Position numbers and translations under genes: made by a program. DNA of 11,676 bases from BMS3Bbin11 sp034659075 (GTDB lineage Bacteria; Pseudomonadota; Gammaproteobacteria; BMS3Bbin11). How positions within the stretch are numbered: the stretch's first letter is position 1; each line of letters starts with the position of its first letter. The DNA lies in NCBI GenBank assembly GCA_034659075.1, contig JAYEGM010000138.1, positions 1-11,676 of the forward strand. The letters are read 5' to 3'. The notes beneath the pieces are model-generated. The model was not told the origin of the DNA, searched no databases, and saw nothing but the letters and a program-made list of their open reading frames with translations. This document shows, piece after piece, positions 1 through 6,619 of this stretch.

Positions 1-371
1 AGTACAGACTGTGAGCTGCCATCAATAAATTCCAGCCGCAGCAGGACATCGGTATTGGTCGTTTTTAAACCGCTGATTGAAAGTATTTTTTCTAAAAGCC
101 CCCCTTCACAAGCTACTATCCAGCGCTGTAGATAAGCACTATTGACTAACTGGCTATTCGGCTGAGTAATTTCTATACAGTTTTCCGGCAGCTGCGCACG
201 TAAGCTTAATTTCCTGTCGCCTTTAGCCGGAACTTTCCATAACACGGAAAAGATATCCTGGCTGTTTTCTTTAAGCTCCAGGTAGCCGGGTCGAATCTCA
301 TCGGCAAAAGAGACCGTGGCGGAGAAAAATAAGACGAGGGCGATAACCGTTCTTTGTATCATTGCGATCAT
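1..371 (-). CDS. HupE/UreJ-family membrane protein, N-terminal part (gene runs off the left edge)
   Basis: About 123 codons of the N-terminus are present; the rest lies beyond base 1. The product begins MIAMIQRTVIALVLFFSATV and has a Sec signal peptide ending SVSFA-type (cleavage probably after ...TVSFA, before DEIRPGYLELKE). The 'DEIRPGYLEL' opening followed by 'VLWKVPAKGDRKLSL' is what I know from the extracytoplasmic N-terminal half of HupE/UreJ-like proteins (HupE_UreJ_2 group). Those proteins continue into a multi-helix membrane domain distantly related to nickel/cobalt permeases, which is not visible here. I chose the ATG at 371 because it forms an ATGA overlap with the stop of the upstream isomerase gene, implying translational coupling; an in-frame ATG at 362 is the alternative. 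The transported substrate, if any, is unknown. Family call is from memory of the motif, not a search. Confidence 0.8.
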   Translation of the reverse strand, partial: MIAMIQRTVIALVLFFSATVSFADEIRPGYLELKENSQDIFSVLWKVPAKGDRKLSLRAQLPENCIEITQPNSQLVNSAYLQRWIVACEGGLLEKILSISGLKTTNTDVLLRLEFIDGSSQSV

Positions 372-1252
372 TGGCTTGAGCCTGAATCAGCGCTCCTGGC
401 AACTTTATCTTTCGTAGCAATGTCTTCAATGACGATCTCGTAACGTGTTCGCAGATTCTGGTAAAACTGCTCATTCATGATTTGCCGTTGCTGTGTATGC
501 CACTCGTTTAATACTTTTTGTCGCACCGCATCCAGTGACGGCTGAATGGGTGTTGTCCTGTTGCTGATTTGAACCAGGTGCAGGCCATAGCCGGACCGAA
601 CCGGGCCCTGCCAAGCACCCGATGGCAGGCTGAACAACTTGCTCGCAAAGTCTTTGCCGAACAGTCGCGCCACACCGTGTTCCGTTAGATTCTCATGCTG
701 CTGGCCAAACATGAATGAATCGCCGGCAGTCATAATATCAACAGATGAATCTGGCTGTGTCAGTTTATCCAGTAAGTGATTTGCATCACTCTGTGCGTGA
801 TCGCCGCGTTTGTCGCTGTTCAGGTAAATTTGCTGGAAACTGATGCGAGCAGGTGTCTCAAACTTGTCGGCATTCGCCGCAAGATAGTCAGTCAGCTCGG
901 AATCGGTCGGCTCGGCCTGTGAGGCAATATCAGAAAAAATGAATTCCACCTTCTGGGCCAGGCGTCGATGCACGATAGAGTCTTCTTTATCCAGCCCCAT
1001 CGCCAGTGCCTCACGATATAACACCTCCTGGCGAATCTGTGCTTCGATTAAGCCATCAAGCTCAGACTGGCCTGGCGGGCGCTGCCACTTCTTTTCCCAA
1101 AGGGTGAGCAGACGATCGATATCGGCCTCGCTGATGACGATACGGGTATCGTTATCGACAGTTTCGTCATTTTGCAGACCATAAAGGATAAACAGTGCGG
1201 CCCCGATCAGCAGAAAATGCAGCAGGGGCTCGCGTAGCCATTTTTTTAACAA
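368..1252 (-). CDS. Membrane-anchored PpiC/parvulin-type peptidyl-prolyl cis-trans isomerase
   Basis: The product has 294 residues. It starts MLKKWLREPLLHFLLIGAAL, a short basic stretch followed by one hydrophobic helix (about residues 10-26) that should act as an uncleaved anchor with the rest in the periplasm. Residues about 35-130 form a helical region like the SurA/PpiD-type N-terminal segment ('VISEADIDRL', 'LIEAQIRQEVLYREALAMGL'). Residues about 135-235 match a parvulin (rotamase) domain, with 'ARISFQQIYL' near its start and 'GPVRSGYGLHLVQI' (216-229) near its end. A helical tail follows. Expected role: proline isomerisation or chaperoning of exported proteins. The start is TTG, since the nearby ATG is out of frame and the next in-frame Met is near residue 174; GGAG lies 7 nt upstream of the TTG. 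The gene follows two DUF3604 genes and overlaps the HupE/UreJ-like gene by 4 nt, so it may fold one of these envelope partners. Confidence 0.88.
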   Translation of the reverse strand: MLKKWLREPLLHFLLIGAALFILYGLQNDETVDNDTRIVISEADIDRLLTLWEKKWQRPPGQSELDGLIEAQIRQEVLYREALAMGLDKEDSIVHRRLAQKVEFIFSDIASQAEPTDSELTDYLAANADKFETPARISFQQIYLNSDKRGDHAQSDANHLLDKLTQPDSSVDIMTAGDSFMFGQQHENLTEHGVARLFGKDFASKLFSLPSGAWQGPVRSGYGLHLVQISNRTTPIQPSLDAVRQKVLNEWHTQQRQIMNEQFYQNLRTRYEIVIEDIATKDKVARSADSGSSQ

Positions 1253-1259
1253 GGATTAA

Positions 1260-1263
1260 CTCC
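1260..1263 (-). promoter_or_regulatory. Ribosome binding site fixing the TTG start of the isomerase gene
   Basis: On the minus strand GGAG stands 7 nt before the TTG at 1252-1250. This spacing is ideal for a Shine-Dalgarno site, and no in-frame ATG exists nearby. The site therefore decides the start. Confidence 0.65.
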
Positions 1264-1284
1264 AGAAATCAACTTTAGGATACT

Positions 1285-1368
1285 GTCATTGCGAGCGAAG
1301 CGCGGCAATCTCTGTGGCTTGGCATCAAGTTTAAGAGATTACTTCGTCGCTATGCTCCTCGCAATGAC
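1285..1368. repeat. 84-bp imperfect palindromic intergenic repeat (GTCATTGCGAG...CTCGCAATGAC)
   Basis: The outer 11 bp are a perfect inverted repeat: GTCATTGCGAG at 1285-1295 and CTCGCAATGAC at 1358-1368. Inside, a second pair matches: AATCTC (1307-1312) with GAGATT (1335-1340). CGAAGC-like sequence near 1295-1300 faces ACTTCGTCGC near 1341-1350. The left arm is a few bases shorter, giving a bulge. The centre (about 1313-1334) is unpaired. The design is that of a non-coding, MITE-like palindromic repeat; elements with nearly the same ends occur in many proteobacterial genomes. It fills most of the 138-bp gap between the downstream DUF3604 gene and the isomerase gene, and as RNA could fold into a long hairpin that tunes read-through or mRNA stability. 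I see no target-site duplication. Confidence 0.8.
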
Positions 1369-1390
1369 GTGGTGGTGAGTAATCCGGAAT

Positions 1391-3319
1391 CTAGCCCTTA
1401 GGCGAATACCAGATAGGTGATGTATAGGCACGATCCTGAGTTGATGTCGGCGCGCCTTTCGGAAGCGGGACATTGAAACGGAAGGCATCATACGTGGTCC
1501 AGCGTGGTGTCGGTATTTCAAGCACTCGGGCGTAGTAGAAGGCCTTCTGTTTCGGGTCGAAGTCCGGATCCGTCCACACGGTAGCAAGCTCTGACGCACC
1601 GATGGTATTGGTCCAGTTCGCATGTTTCACATCCACTGTGTTGCCCACTGCTGGCAGTTTGCCTTTTTTATCGATCTTTCGATCCCCTGACCATGCCACA
1701 TCATAGACCTTTTCGTGTCCTTTGTCTTTACTGTCCGTCCAGCCTTTGATGATCTGGATACGGTCAAGATTGGCGCCTCTGGGGTCACGCAGTGCATACA
1801 CCATGAAGTTTGGTGCTTTGGCACTGGCCGGGATTGCCGGCAAGTCGCTGCCCATCGGAACACCTTTCATATATCCTGCGTTGGCTGGAGAACGGCTGTT
1901 GATATCCTGATCGCTGAACTCCCAGCCACCGAACAGGCGCACCGCCATGCGGCTGCCCGTTGTAGCATATATTTCTTTCCGCTCGATCGCGTCGAAGATC
2001 GCCTCACGGGTGTTCTCAGTGGCCCAGACTCCAGCCAGGCCCGATGCTACCTGTTGCCATGCATAGATGGTTCCTGCGGATGACTCCATGAAAGGATGTG
2101 ACATACGCTCAGGATTTGGCTCATATCCGCTGTGCTTGCCGAAGAAGTTGTCTTCCTGGGCAGTCGCCAGCGAGGTGTGGCTGTCTGTAGAGCCAATCAT
2201 GCCGAACTTGTACGGGTTCGTGCCGAGCTTTGTCTCAATAGCGAGACCGCGCTTCAATGCTTCTCGTGCATATTCACCTGCCAGCATCTCATTAGTCTTT
2301 GCTACAGAAACATCGAGATTGCCGATAGCCCAGGTTTCATAATCCGCGAACTCATCGTCAGGTGACAGGAATGGATGTGTTTCACCGTCACCCTTGATCT
2401 GGGTGGCCTCGTATGCCGGTTCCCATTTCGCGCGCTGTGTCACGTATTCAGCATCGAGGGTCTTGCCATCATACTGCGCCTCCAGTGGAAACATGATGCC
2501 GTTCGCCAGGTTGCCATTGTGAGCAATTGCCAGCACGTCGCCTCCTGTCTTCTCCTCGTAAGATGACAGCCACTTCCACAGATCACGCGGATTGTTGCTG
2601 CCATGAGGTGGATAGGTTGTATAAGCGACCATCTGCGAGGCTTTCGTTGCATCGTCACGGTACATGACTACACGGTGCATATTGTTGCCCTTGACCAGCG
2701 AAGTCCATTCATAACCGATGAAGGCAGTGAACTGTCCCGGGTCGTTATACTTCTCAGCCGCATCGATGGTTGCCTGCCAGACGGATTTGTAAGGTACCGA
2801 GTCCGGGGTATATATCAGGGCCTCAGGAAACTTCCCCTGGGAAAATTTGCCAATAAGCTCCAGTGCGACGCCGACGCCTTCTCCCGCCTGAATCCGGTCG
2901 TACCAGTCCTTACCGGTAGGATCAGCCAGGATATGCTGTTTGCCTGCCAGCAGATCAGGGAACATGCCCATGTTGTCCGAGTGATCAGCAATGACCAGGA
3001 AATCAAGCGGCCGGGACAGCTTCACCGGAATGCCGGTCGATGATACGACTTCATCGCCGCGTGCAAACTGGTACGCTTCTTCAAGGCCGAGCCTGTTGCC
3101 GAATGCACCTGCATCCATAGATAAAGCAGTATGGAGATGGGTGTCACCCCAATACACCTGGGTCGGGAAGCCACGCTGGGCATAGGGCGAATAGCTTTTG
3201 CCCGTATAAGCGTCGTGCAGGACTTCTTTTGTATCCGAAGCTGCGGGTATCTGGGCTGTTGCCGGCAGTGCCGTCAATGCCATAACCATACATACAGATG
3301 AAAATTTAGTTGAAATCAT
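1391..3319 (-). CDS. DUF3604 family exported protein, downstream copy (putative PHP-like metallohydrolase)
   Basis: The product has 642 residues. A signal peptide (residues 1-22, ending ALPATA before QIPA) predicts export to the periplasm. The mature part matches DUF3604 over almost its full length. It has a His/Asp set resembling a PHP-type metal site: GDTHLHT (H61, H63), ADHSD (D112, H113), GYEWT (E204), NMHRV (H215), IAHNGN (H267), GETHPF (E313, H315) and STDSHTS (D379, H381). The C-terminal third contains TTGSRM, the GGWEF region and the ending TSPIWYSPKG. Substrate and reaction are unknown; a metal-dependent hydrolytic role is inferred from the motifs only. AGGGAG lies 7 nt before the ATG. 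It is a close paralogue of the neighbouring upstream gene, with well over half of aligned positions identical by eye, 86 bp away on the same strand. The only cysteine is in the signal peptide. Confidence 0.9.
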   Translation of the reverse strand: MISTKFSSVCMVMALTALPATAQIPAASDTKEVLHDAYTGKSYSPYAQRGFPTQVYWGDTHLHTALSMDAGAFGNRLGLEEAYQFARGDEVVSSTGIPVKLSRPLDFLVIADHSDNMGMFPDLLAGKQHILADPTGKDWYDRIQAGEGVGVALELIGKFSQGKFPEALIYTPDSVPYKSVWQATIDAAEKYNDPGQFTAFIGYEWTSLVKGNNMHRVVMYRDDATKASQMVAYTTYPPHGSNNPRDLWKWLSSYEEKTGGDVLAIAHNGNLANGIMFPLEAQYDGKTLDAEYVTQRAKWEPAYEATQIKGDGETHPFLSPDDEFADYETWAIGNLDVSVAKTNEMLAGEYAREALKRGLAIETKLGTNPYKFGMIGSTDSHTSLATAQEDNFFGKHSGYEPNPERMSHPFMESSAGTIYAWQQVASGLAGVWATENTREAIFDAIERKEIYATTGSRMAVRLFGGWEFSDQDINSRSPANAGYMKGVPMGSDLPAIPASAKAPNFMVYALRDPRGANLDRIQIIKGWTDSKDKGHEKVYDVAWSGDRKIDKKGKLPAVGNTVDVKHANWTNTIGASELATVWTDPDFDPKQKAFYYARVLEIPTPRWTTYDAFRFNVPLPKGAPTSTQDRAYTSPIWYSPKG

Positions 3320-3340
3320 GACTCTGCTCCCTTGATTGTT

Positions 3341-3391
3341 ACATTAATGATCTCTAATCTGATAGCTTATTGCTTTGCTGCTCACAATGAC
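3341..3391. repeat. Possible decayed half-copy of the palindromic repeat between the two DUF3604 genes
   Basis: The stretch GCTTATTGCTTTGCTGCTCACAATGAC (3365-3391) aligns with the right arm of the intact repeat at 1341-1368 (ACTTCGTCGCTATGCTCCTCGCAATGAC) with several substitutions and small indels. Both sit just after the stop codon of a DUF3604 gene, 14 and 22 bp away. The left arm is absent or reduced to something like CATTAATGATCTCT at 3342-3355. The same bases contain a weak promoter-like pair for the downstream gene: TTGTGA (3382-3387, minus strand) and TATCAG (3359-3364), 17 bp apart, each 4 of 6 to consensus. Both readings are tentative. Confidence 0.4.
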
Positions 3392-3405
3392 AGGGTTAAT
3401 CAAGA

Positions 3406-5358
3406 TTACATAGATGCGGTTTCAGATTTGCATAGATGCGGTTGAGAGTCACAGGATTGGGGTGTGTACCAGATCGGTGAAGTATAGGCGCGTTCCTGGG
3501 TTGTCATCGGCACCTTTTCTGACATTTTTATAGCAAAACGCTTTGCCTCGTAGGCGGTCCAGCGGGGTGTCGGAATCTCGATCACACGGGCATAGTAAAA
3601 AGCGTGCTGTTGTGGGTCGAAATCAGGATCTGACCACACTGTGATCAGTTCAGGATCACCGATACTGTTGCTCCAGGTTGCATTTTCGATATCAACGGTG
3701 TTGCCGACTGCTGGCAGTTTGCCATTCTTGCCTGGTTTACGCTTGTCTGCATCGCTCCACGCAACATCATACACCTTCTCATGAAGCTTTCCTGTACTGT
3801 CCAGCCAGCCCTTTACGATCTGGATGCGGTCGAGATTGCCGCTGTAGGGATCTTTCATGGCTGCGACCAGGAAGTTTGGTGCCTTGCCTTTCGGGGCAGA
3901 ACGTAGATCACCACCCATCGGAACGCCCCTGGCATAGCCTGCACCTGCTGGCAGCCTTGACTGGGCATCCGCTTGTTCAAATTCCCAGCCACCGAAGAAC
4001 CGTACGGTCATGCGTGATCCCGTAGTGGCGTAGGTCTCCTTGCGCTGCATGGCATCGAAAATCGCTTCACGTGTATTTTCTGTCGCCCACACTGCCGCAT
4101 AGCCTGAGGCCGCCTGCTGCCAGCCATAGATACTCAGACTCGGATCGGGTGCCTCAATGACGAGATGCTCCCAGCGGTGCGGTTCTGGTTCCACCCCCGA
4201 ATGCTTGCCAAAGAAGTTCTCTTCTTCGGCTGTGGACAGGGAAGTATGGGAGTCAGTACTGCCGACCATGCCAAATTTGAAGGGATTGATTCCCAGTTCC
4301 TGCTCCAACAGCAGGCCGGTCTTCAACGCCTCGCGGGTATACTCCCATTGCAGCATTTCCGGCTTCTTGAGTTCTGTGCCATTGAGGTTCGCCTTGTCCC
4401 AGGTCTCATAGTCGGCAAACTCATCGTTGGGTGATAGTAGCGGATGGGTTTCGCTGTCGCCCTTGATCTGTGTCACCTCTACCAATGGCTCCATACGTGC
4501 CCGCAGTGCGGCGATCTCCGCAGTAAGGGGCTTACCGTCAAACGTCTCGACAGTAAACATACGTCCATTGGAAAGATTGCCGTTGTGTGGAATTGCGAGG
4601 ACGTCGCCACCTGTTTCCTTTTCAAATGCAGCCAGGGCTTTCCACAGGTCTTCCGGGTTCTTGCTGTCGTACTGCGAGAAAGGCACAGTGCGATTGGCCA
4701 TGCTGGCATCGCCACGGAAGATCACGTTGCGATGCAGGTTGTAGCCACCGATGGCGGTCCACTCGTAACCAATCAGCGCAGTAAAGCGGCCCGGTTCGTT
4801 GTAGCTATCGGCAAGAGCCGTGTAGTTACGCCAGGCATCACGGACGATATTATCGCTTTCAATGGGTAATTTGTCCTCACTCAGTGTGGCCACAATATCC
4901 ATCGCGGTATTGAAGACCTGGTCGCGATCTCCTCCCTTCAGGCCATCGTACCAGCGCTTCCCCGTTTCCTGCGCGAGAATCTCGGGGTTACCTTTCAGGA
5001 GCTCCGGCATCAGGCCATACATTTCGGCGTGGTCAGAAACAACCAGGAAGTCGAGCGGTCGCGACAGCTTCGCTCGCAATCCATGAGTGGTGATGACCTC
5101 CTCACCACGCGCAAATCTGAGTGCGGCTTCCTGCCCAAGCGTGTTCATGGTCCCTGCATCAACCGAAACGGCCGTGTGCAGATGTGTATCCCCAAACAGT
5201 ACGCGGGTCGGAAATTCCCGCCCGACGTAGGGAGAGTATTCCTGTTTCGTCATTGCAGAGGTGACGCCGGCTTTATCTGGCAGGTATTCCTGAGCATATA
5301 CGGTGCTGCCAAGAGAAAATATCGATAATAGAATGGTGGTTAGAAGTTGAGGCTTCAT
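3406..5358 (-). CDS. DUF3604 family exported protein, upstream copy (putative PHP-like metallohydrolase)
   Basis: The product has 650 residues, with a signal peptide ending STVYA before QEYLP (about residues 1-22). It matches DUF3604 across the mature protein and keeps every motif of the neighbouring paralogue: GDTHLHT (H59, H61), SDHAE (D109, H110), GYEWT (E199), NLHRN (H209), IPHNGN (H258), SETHPL (E303, H305) and STDSHTS (D369, H371). Conservation of the whole set in both copies argues that both are active. Reaction and substrate are unknown. The first gene of the apparent block, it has a candidate promoter and an AGGA 10 nt before the ATG. After the family's usual ending (TSPIWYTP) it carries an extra tail, QSCDSQPHLCKSETASM, with the protein's only two cysteines (C636, C643), which could pair in the periplasm. 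That tail has been changed by a 22-bp tandem duplication. Confidence 0.9.
   Translation of the reverse strand: MKPQLLTTILLSIFSLGSTVYAQEYLPDKAGVTSAMTKQEYSPYVGREFPTRVLFGDTHLHTAVSVDAGTMNTLGQEAALRFARGEEVITTHGLRAKLSRPLDFLVVSDHAEMYGLMPELLKGNPEILAQETGKRWYDGLKGGDRDQVFNTAMDIVATLSEDKLPIESDNIVRDAWRNYTALADSYNEPGRFTALIGYEWTAIGGYNLHRNVIFRGDASMANRTVPFSQYDSKNPEDLWKALAAFEKETGGDVLAIPHNGNLSNGRMFTVETFDGKPLTAEIAALRARMEPLVEVTQIKGDSETHPLLSPNDEFADYETWDKANLNGTELKKPEMLQWEYTREALKTGLLLEQELGINPFKFGMVGSTDSHTSLSTAEEENFFGKHSGVEPEPHRWEHLVIEAPDPSLSIYGWQQAASGYAAVWATENTREAIFDAMQRKETYATTGSRMTVRFFGGWEFEQADAQSRLPAGAGYARGVPMGGDLRSAPKGKAPNFLVAAMKDPYSGNLDRIQIVKGWLDSTGKLHEKVYDVAWSDADKRKPGKNGKLPAVGNTVDIENATWSNSIGDPELITVWSDPDFDPQQHAFYYARVIEIPTPRWTAYEAKRFAIKMSEKVPMTTQERAYTSPIWYTPQSCDSQPHLCKSETASM
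3409..3443. repeat. 13-bp direct repeat with 22-bp period at the DUF3604 3' end
   Basis: CATAGATGCGGTT occurs at 3409-3421 and again, unchanged, at 3431-3443. The period of 22 bp is not a multiple of three, so the two copies are read in different frames: as QPHLC, then as TASM followed by stop. This looks like a small tandem duplication that altered the C-terminus of the upstream DUF3604 protein. Confidence 0.8.
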
Positions 5359-5389
5359 TGTTATTTTATCCTGAATGGAATGTTTTATT

Positions 5390-5419
5390 ATTCTAAGCTA
5401 ATACTCGCACGATAGACAA
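5390..5419 (-). promoter_or_regulatory. Candidate sigma70 promoter for the DUF3604 block
   Basis: On the minus strand TTGTCT (5419-5414, 4 of 6 to the -35 consensus) is followed after 18 bp by TAGAAT (5395-5390, 5 of 6 to the -10 consensus). The -10 lies about 32 nt before the ATG at 5358. It is downstream of a possible terminator for the preceding diguanylate cyclase gene. That placement supports an independent transcription unit. Confidence 0.45.
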
Positions 5420-5469
5420 TCGCTAACAGAAAACCCAGGGTGGCATCGAGAGAGTGAAGCCGGCAAGAA

Positions 5470-5489
5470 ATAGCCCATATTCGGGCTAT
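5470..5489 (-). terminator. Hairpin at the end of the diguanylate cyclase gene, possible weak intrinsic terminator
   Basis: ATAGCCC (5470-5476) and GGGCTAT (5483-5489) form a perfect 7-bp stem with a 6-nt loop, starting at the stop codon of the gene. On the minus strand it is followed by TTCTTG, a poor U-tract, so termination would be partial at best. Confidence 0.45.
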
Positions 5490-6475
5490 CAGGAAACAAC
5501 GAGATTACGACCATCCTGCTTGGCCTGGTAGAGTTTTTCATCACAGCGTTTCATCCATTTCTCCCAGTCTTCACCCGTCTGCAGAGTGGCAACTCCTACG
5601 CTGACAGTAATCGGCCTGTCTTCAATGAGTGACTGGGATGAAAAGCTGCGGCATAGCTTCTCGGCAAGCTTAAGACCATCCTCAGCGTTAGTATTAAACA
5701 GGAGAATGAGAAATTCCTCGCCACCTATGCGAAATATTTTATCCGTATTGCGTACATGTTTTTTAAGAAATTTTCCCACACCACGTAACACCCTGTCGCC
5801 ACCCGCGTGGCCAAGTTCATCATTAACAAGCTTGAAGTGATCAAGGTCGAGGGCGATAAGCGTCATGGGTGAGTCAAACTGATGGTTTTTTTCGATAGCC
5901 TTTACCAGCGTATCTTCCAGCAGCATCCTGTTGTATAGCCCGGTAAGAGGATCAGTGAAGGCCTGATCTTCTAGCATTTTTTGTTGTTCGGTAATAATTT
6001 TAATAAATATGGCGGCTAATGCACTCACACCTAGAGAGGTGATGACAAAACGGATCATGAATGAGTAATCAAGGATGTTCCATGCCACAGTATAAACAAC
6101 TCCAAGGAACAGGGCATTTGCTACCCATGCATGTGGAGCAGGAAGCATAAAATAAATAACGAGTAATGCAGGATAGCTCCAGTAGGAAATCATTGCGCCC
6201 TGTTCGAGCAAAGAAAGCACAATAAACAAGGTGATAGCAGGCACCACTCCCCAGAAAACAAGGTGTGGATTATAGCGATGCTGGCTGCAGTTCCATGCAG
6301 TAGCAGCAAATATAGCCTCCGTCAGCAGAGCTCCGCTGCCCGGAATGTAGCGGCCCTGATAAAAATGATTAATGGCAAAGGGTGTCAGTAAAATGAGTGC
6401 AAATATAGCCACGCTCATTGTGGTTTTAATTCTGAAATTAGTCAGTGTGTCGGTTATTTCAACTTTTGAATTCAT
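5489..6475 (-). CDS. Membrane-bound diguanylate cyclase (GGEEF domain)
   Basis: The product has 328 residues. About five or six hydrophobic segments fill residues 18-162 (for example SVAIFALILLTPFAI, VFWGVVPAITLFIVLSLL, ALLVIYFMLP and FVITSLGVSALAAIFI), forming a membrane sensor I cannot name. A short linker leads to a GGDEF domain (about 168-325). It opens with TDPLTGLYNR (174-183), has DLD (210-212) as metal ligands, and carries the active-site signature GGEEF (251-255), an accepted catalytic variant. RNTD (242-245), five residues before GGEEF, matches the RxxD inhibitory site for product feedback. It should make c-di-GMP from two GTP in response to a membrane or extracellular cue. GGTGA directly abuts the ATG at 6475, so the start is uncertain; M20 is an alternative. 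It is followed by the DUF3604 block and preceded by another c-di-GMP gene. Confidence 0.9.
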   Translation of the reverse strand: MNSKVEITDTLTNFRIKTTMSVAIFALILLTPFAINHFYQGRYIPGSGALLTEAIFAATAWNCSQHRYNPHLVFWGVVPAITLFIVLSLLEQGAMISYWSYPALLVIYFMLPAPHAWVANALFLGVVYTVAWNILDYSFMIRFVITSLGVSALAAIFIKIITEQQKMLEDQAFTDPLTGLYNRMLLEDTLVKAIEKNHQFDSPMTLIALDLDHFKLVNDELGHAGGDRVLRGVGKFLKKHVRNTDKIFRIGGEEFLILLFNTNAEDGLKLAEKLCRSFSSQSLIEDRPITVSVGVATLQTGEDWEKWMKRCDEKLYQAKQDGRNLVVS

Positions 6476-6619
6476 TCACCAGTACTCATTTCGCGTATCT
6501 CAATATAATTCTGCTTATGTTTGATTATGTTTCGCTACCACCCATATCAAGATGGTTGAGGTATAGCTTACTCCCGGTTTCTGGCAGGGATTCTCTGACC
6601 AGTATTAGAAGCTGGAAAA
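6476..6619. other. Intergenic gap between the two c-di-GMP genes
   Basis: The 144 bp hold no gene. On the minus strand, TTGATA (6552-6547 region) and CATAAT lie only about 15 bp apart, too close for a convincing sigma70 promoter. A weak 7-bp inverted repeat, GTATTAG/CTAATAC (6602-6608 and 6620-6626), with an 11-nt loop overlaps the upstream gene's stop codon but lacks a U-tract. Confidence 0.4.

Noticed and set aside
1..371. Hydrogenase or urease accessory locus, from the HupE/UreJ name
   Set aside because: No hydrogenase, urease or maturation gene is present, and this HupE/UreJ-like subgroup commonly occurs without them.
1339..1623. 94-codon minus-strand frame over the DUF3604 3' end and the palindromic repeat
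   Set aside because: It overlaps the conserved C-terminal coding region in another frame and runs into the repeat. The Arg/His-rich product looks spurious.
2603..3043. 146-codon plus-strand open frame antisense to the downstream DUF3604 gene
   Set aside because: It lies wholly inside a strongly supported gene, its translation has no recognisable domain or signal, and no ribosome site was seen. It is a by-product of codon bias.
4427..4869. Plus-strand open frames (105 and 141 codons) antisense to the upstream DUF3604 gene
   Set aside because: The frames overlap each other and the conserved HNGN/ETHP coding region. The products look like random sequence.
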